Positions 7,911 to 9,045 of a DNA stretch of 9,045 nt are shown piece after piece. Numbering within the stretch: the first letter of the stretch is position 1; each line of letters begins with the position of its first letter. This stretch comes from Microbacteriaceae bacterium (lineage in GTDB: Bacteria; Actinomycetota; Actinomycetes; Actinomycetales; Microbacteriaceae). The stretch spans positions 14,020 through 23,064 of the forward strand of contig DMKW01000102.1 in assembly GCA_003454135.1 (NCBI GenBank), in the 5' to 3' direction. A model generated the notes under the pieces. The model worked only from the letters and a program-made list of their open reading frames with translations, had not been told where the DNA came from and made no database searches. Position numbers and translations under genes: made by a program.

Positions 7911-8502
7911 GTCGATGGCGCGAGAGTCGGTAACACGCCAGAGTCCATTGGCGGGCTGGACCGAGCGATTCTCGGCCGTCGCTCCCGCGATCGTGTTGGC
8001 CGAGGTGCCGTTTCGGGCGATGGTCAACCTCAGGATGCGTACGGGAACAGCCGCAGCGTCAGCCGTCGAAGCTGCCCTCGGATTCGCGCTTCCGCTCGGC
8101 CCGACTCCCGCCGGAGGCGCCGCAGGCGATCGGGCCGTCTGGCTGGCGCCGGACGAGTTCCTGTTGAGCAGCGGTTCGCGTTCTGCTTCCGAGTTGACGG
8201 GCGTCCTCCGCTCGGCGCTCGGCGACACCGCGAACGGTGCTGCGGTGAACGTCAGCGCCCAATACACGTCGATTTCCCTCGCGGGACCGGAGTCGCGCGA
8301 CCTGCTGGCCGGTGGATGCTCGACCGACCTTTCCCCCGATGCGGCGCCTACCGGCTCGAGCGTGCACACCCCCCTCGCCCAGGCCAGCGTCGTGATCGTC
8401 GTGACGGATGCAGCGGCTGGTGCCTTCCTGCTCATAGTGCGAGCGTCGTTTGCCGACTACCTCGCATCGTGGCTCACGATGGCCGCGCGGGAGTATGCGT
8501 GA
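7903..8502 (+). CDS. soxG: Sarcosine oxidase gamma subunit
   Basis: This 199-residue accessory subunit of tetrameric sarcosine oxidase has a GcvT/YgfZ-like fold and no cofactor of its own; it packs against alpha. The SoxG family is recognised from the N-terminal SPLAGW, the central AVWLAPDEFLL (about 83-93), AVNVSAQYTSISLAGPESRDLL (about 113-134, a folate-fold-like core) and the C-terminal SFADYLASWL. Length is normal. Sequence conservation in this family is low, so position right after soxA and the shared motifs together carry the call. The start at 7903 is preferred over an in-frame ATG at 7915 because AGAGGGGA (7886-7893) lies 9 nt upstream of the first. The start overlaps the soxA stop by 8 nt and the stop overlaps the next gene by 4 nt, so it is probably translated by coupling. 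Confidence 0.92.
   Translation: MVESMARESVTRQSPLAGWTERFSAVAPAIVLAEVPFRAMVNLRMRTGTAAASAVEAALGFALPLGPTPAGGAAGDRAVWLAPDEFLLSSGSRSASELTGVLRSALGDTANGAAVNVSAQYTSISLAGPESRDLLAGGCSTDLSPDAAPTGSSVHTPLAQASVVIVVTDAAAGAFLLIVRASFADYLASWLTMAAREYA
8489..8493 (+). promoter_or_regulatory. Ribosome binding site for the GTG start of sdaA
   Basis: GGGAG lies 5 nt before GTG 8499, inside the end of soxG. It supports a GTG start whose bases overlap the soxG stop codon (GTGA). The next in-frame ATG, 8583, falls after the conserved SSSHT motif and is therefore too late. Confidence 0.55.
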
Positions 8503-9045
8503 CCGCCCTGGCCCGGCACGTCTCGGCCCTCGACCTCTTCTCGATCGGCATCGGTCCGTCTAGTTCGCACACGGTCGGACCGATGCGGGCGGCGACGTCG
8601 TTCGCCCGGGAACTTGAGGGCGGCGGCGTGCTGCCGACGACATCCCGACTGCGCATCACACTGTTTGGATCGATCGCCGCGACGGGTGTCGGGCACGGAA
8701 CGCTCGGCGCCATCGCCGCAGGCCTCATGGGCGAGGACCCAGCGCTGTGCGATCCCGTTGTCGTCGCGACCGCATGGGAGAGCGCCGTAGCGGAGGGCGG
8801 GATCACCATTCTCGGGCAGTCGCGGGTTGCGCTGAGCCCCGCCGACATGCGCTATGAACCGTTCACGCGCAAGCCCGCGCACCCCAACGCCGTTCGCTTC
8901 GAGGCGCTCGATCAGAATGGCGACCTACTGCTCGATGCCGTGTACTACTCGGTCGGAGGCGGCTTCATCGAGCGTGAGGGTTTCACCCAGCGCCACGGAC
9001 TCAGCGACGACGACGGTGCCATGCTGGATCCTGAACTGAGGTCTC
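8499..9045 (+). CDS. sdaA: L-serine dehydratase (iron-sulfur type), N-terminal part; runs off the window
   Basis: This single-chain L-serine ammonia-lyase converts L-serine to pyruvate and ammonia in the cytoplasm using a 4Fe-4S cluster. About 182 residues are visible and the frame stays open to the right edge. They cover the N-terminal beta (ACT-like) domain, with the hallmark SALDLFSIGIGPSSSHTVGP (residues 9-28), LFGSIAATGVGHGT (about 58-71), HPNAVRF and YYSVGGGFI. The catalytic alpha domain with the cluster cysteines lies outside the window, so whether the gene is intact or split into sdaAA/sdaAB cannot be seen. The GTG start overlaps the soxG stop by 4 nt, making it part of the same operon. 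The gene closes the pathway: glycine from sarcosine plus methylene-THF gives serine, which SdaA sends to pyruvate. The known Arthrobacter cluster also contains an sda gene. Confidence 0.93.
   Translation, partial: MTALARHVSALDLFSIGIGPSSSHTVGPMRAATSFARELEGGGVLPTTSRLRITLFGSIAATGVGHGTLGAIAAGLMGEDPALCDPVVVATAWESAVAEGGITILGQSRVALSPADMRYEPFTRKPAHPNAVRFEALDQNGDLLLDAVYYSVGGGFIEREGFTQRHGLSDDDGAMLDPELRS

Noticed and set aside
1054..9045. A previously undescribed biological system
   Set aside because: Every gene here maps to a known family, and the combination matches the characterised Arthrobacter dimethylglycine/sarcosine catabolic cluster; only gene order and the control region may be new.

Overview
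The window is GC-rich, gene-dense DNA with all genes on the + strand. Its proteins look actinobacterial, probably Micrococcales (Arthrobacter or Microbacteriaceae type). That placement rests on close recall-level resemblance of the dimethylglycine oxidase to the Arthrobacter globiformis enzyme, strong G/C bias at third codon positions, and short or overlapping gene junctions. No genus can be named from the sequence alone.

Layout. Bases 1-928 hold the 3' part of a lipoprotein substrate-binding protein for a quaternary-amine (glycine betaine type) ABC transporter. A perfect 11-bp hairpin (942-974) ends that unit. A 125-bp intergenic region (929-1053) then carries a sigma70-like promoter and a tandem 15-nt repeat that looks like an operator. 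From 1054 to the right edge runs one tightly packed operon: dmg (dimethylglycine oxidase, 1054-3504), soxB (3498-4730), soxD (4744-5064), soxA (5061-7910) and soxG (7903-8502), which encode heterotetrameric sarcosine oxidase, then the 5' part of an L-serine dehydratase gene (sdaA, from GTG 8499 past the edge). Four of the five junctions overlap by 4-8 nt. There is no gene-free stretch longer than 300 bases.

How it works together (family knowledge plus inference). The transporter probably imports betaine or a related methylated amine. Dimethylglycine oxidase converts dimethylglycine to sarcosine, and SoxABDG converts sarcosine to glycine. Both make H2O2 and pass the removed carbon to tetrahydrofolate as 5,10-methylene-THF. 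Glycine plus methylene-THF can be joined to serine by serine hydroxymethyltransferase (not in this window), and SdaA deaminates serine to pyruvate and ammonia. The cluster is a variant of the known Arthrobacter dmg/sox/sda catabolic cluster, here with dmg first and no glyA, purU or folD between the genes. I see no convincing new system. The most open point is the repeat-bearing control region before dmg.
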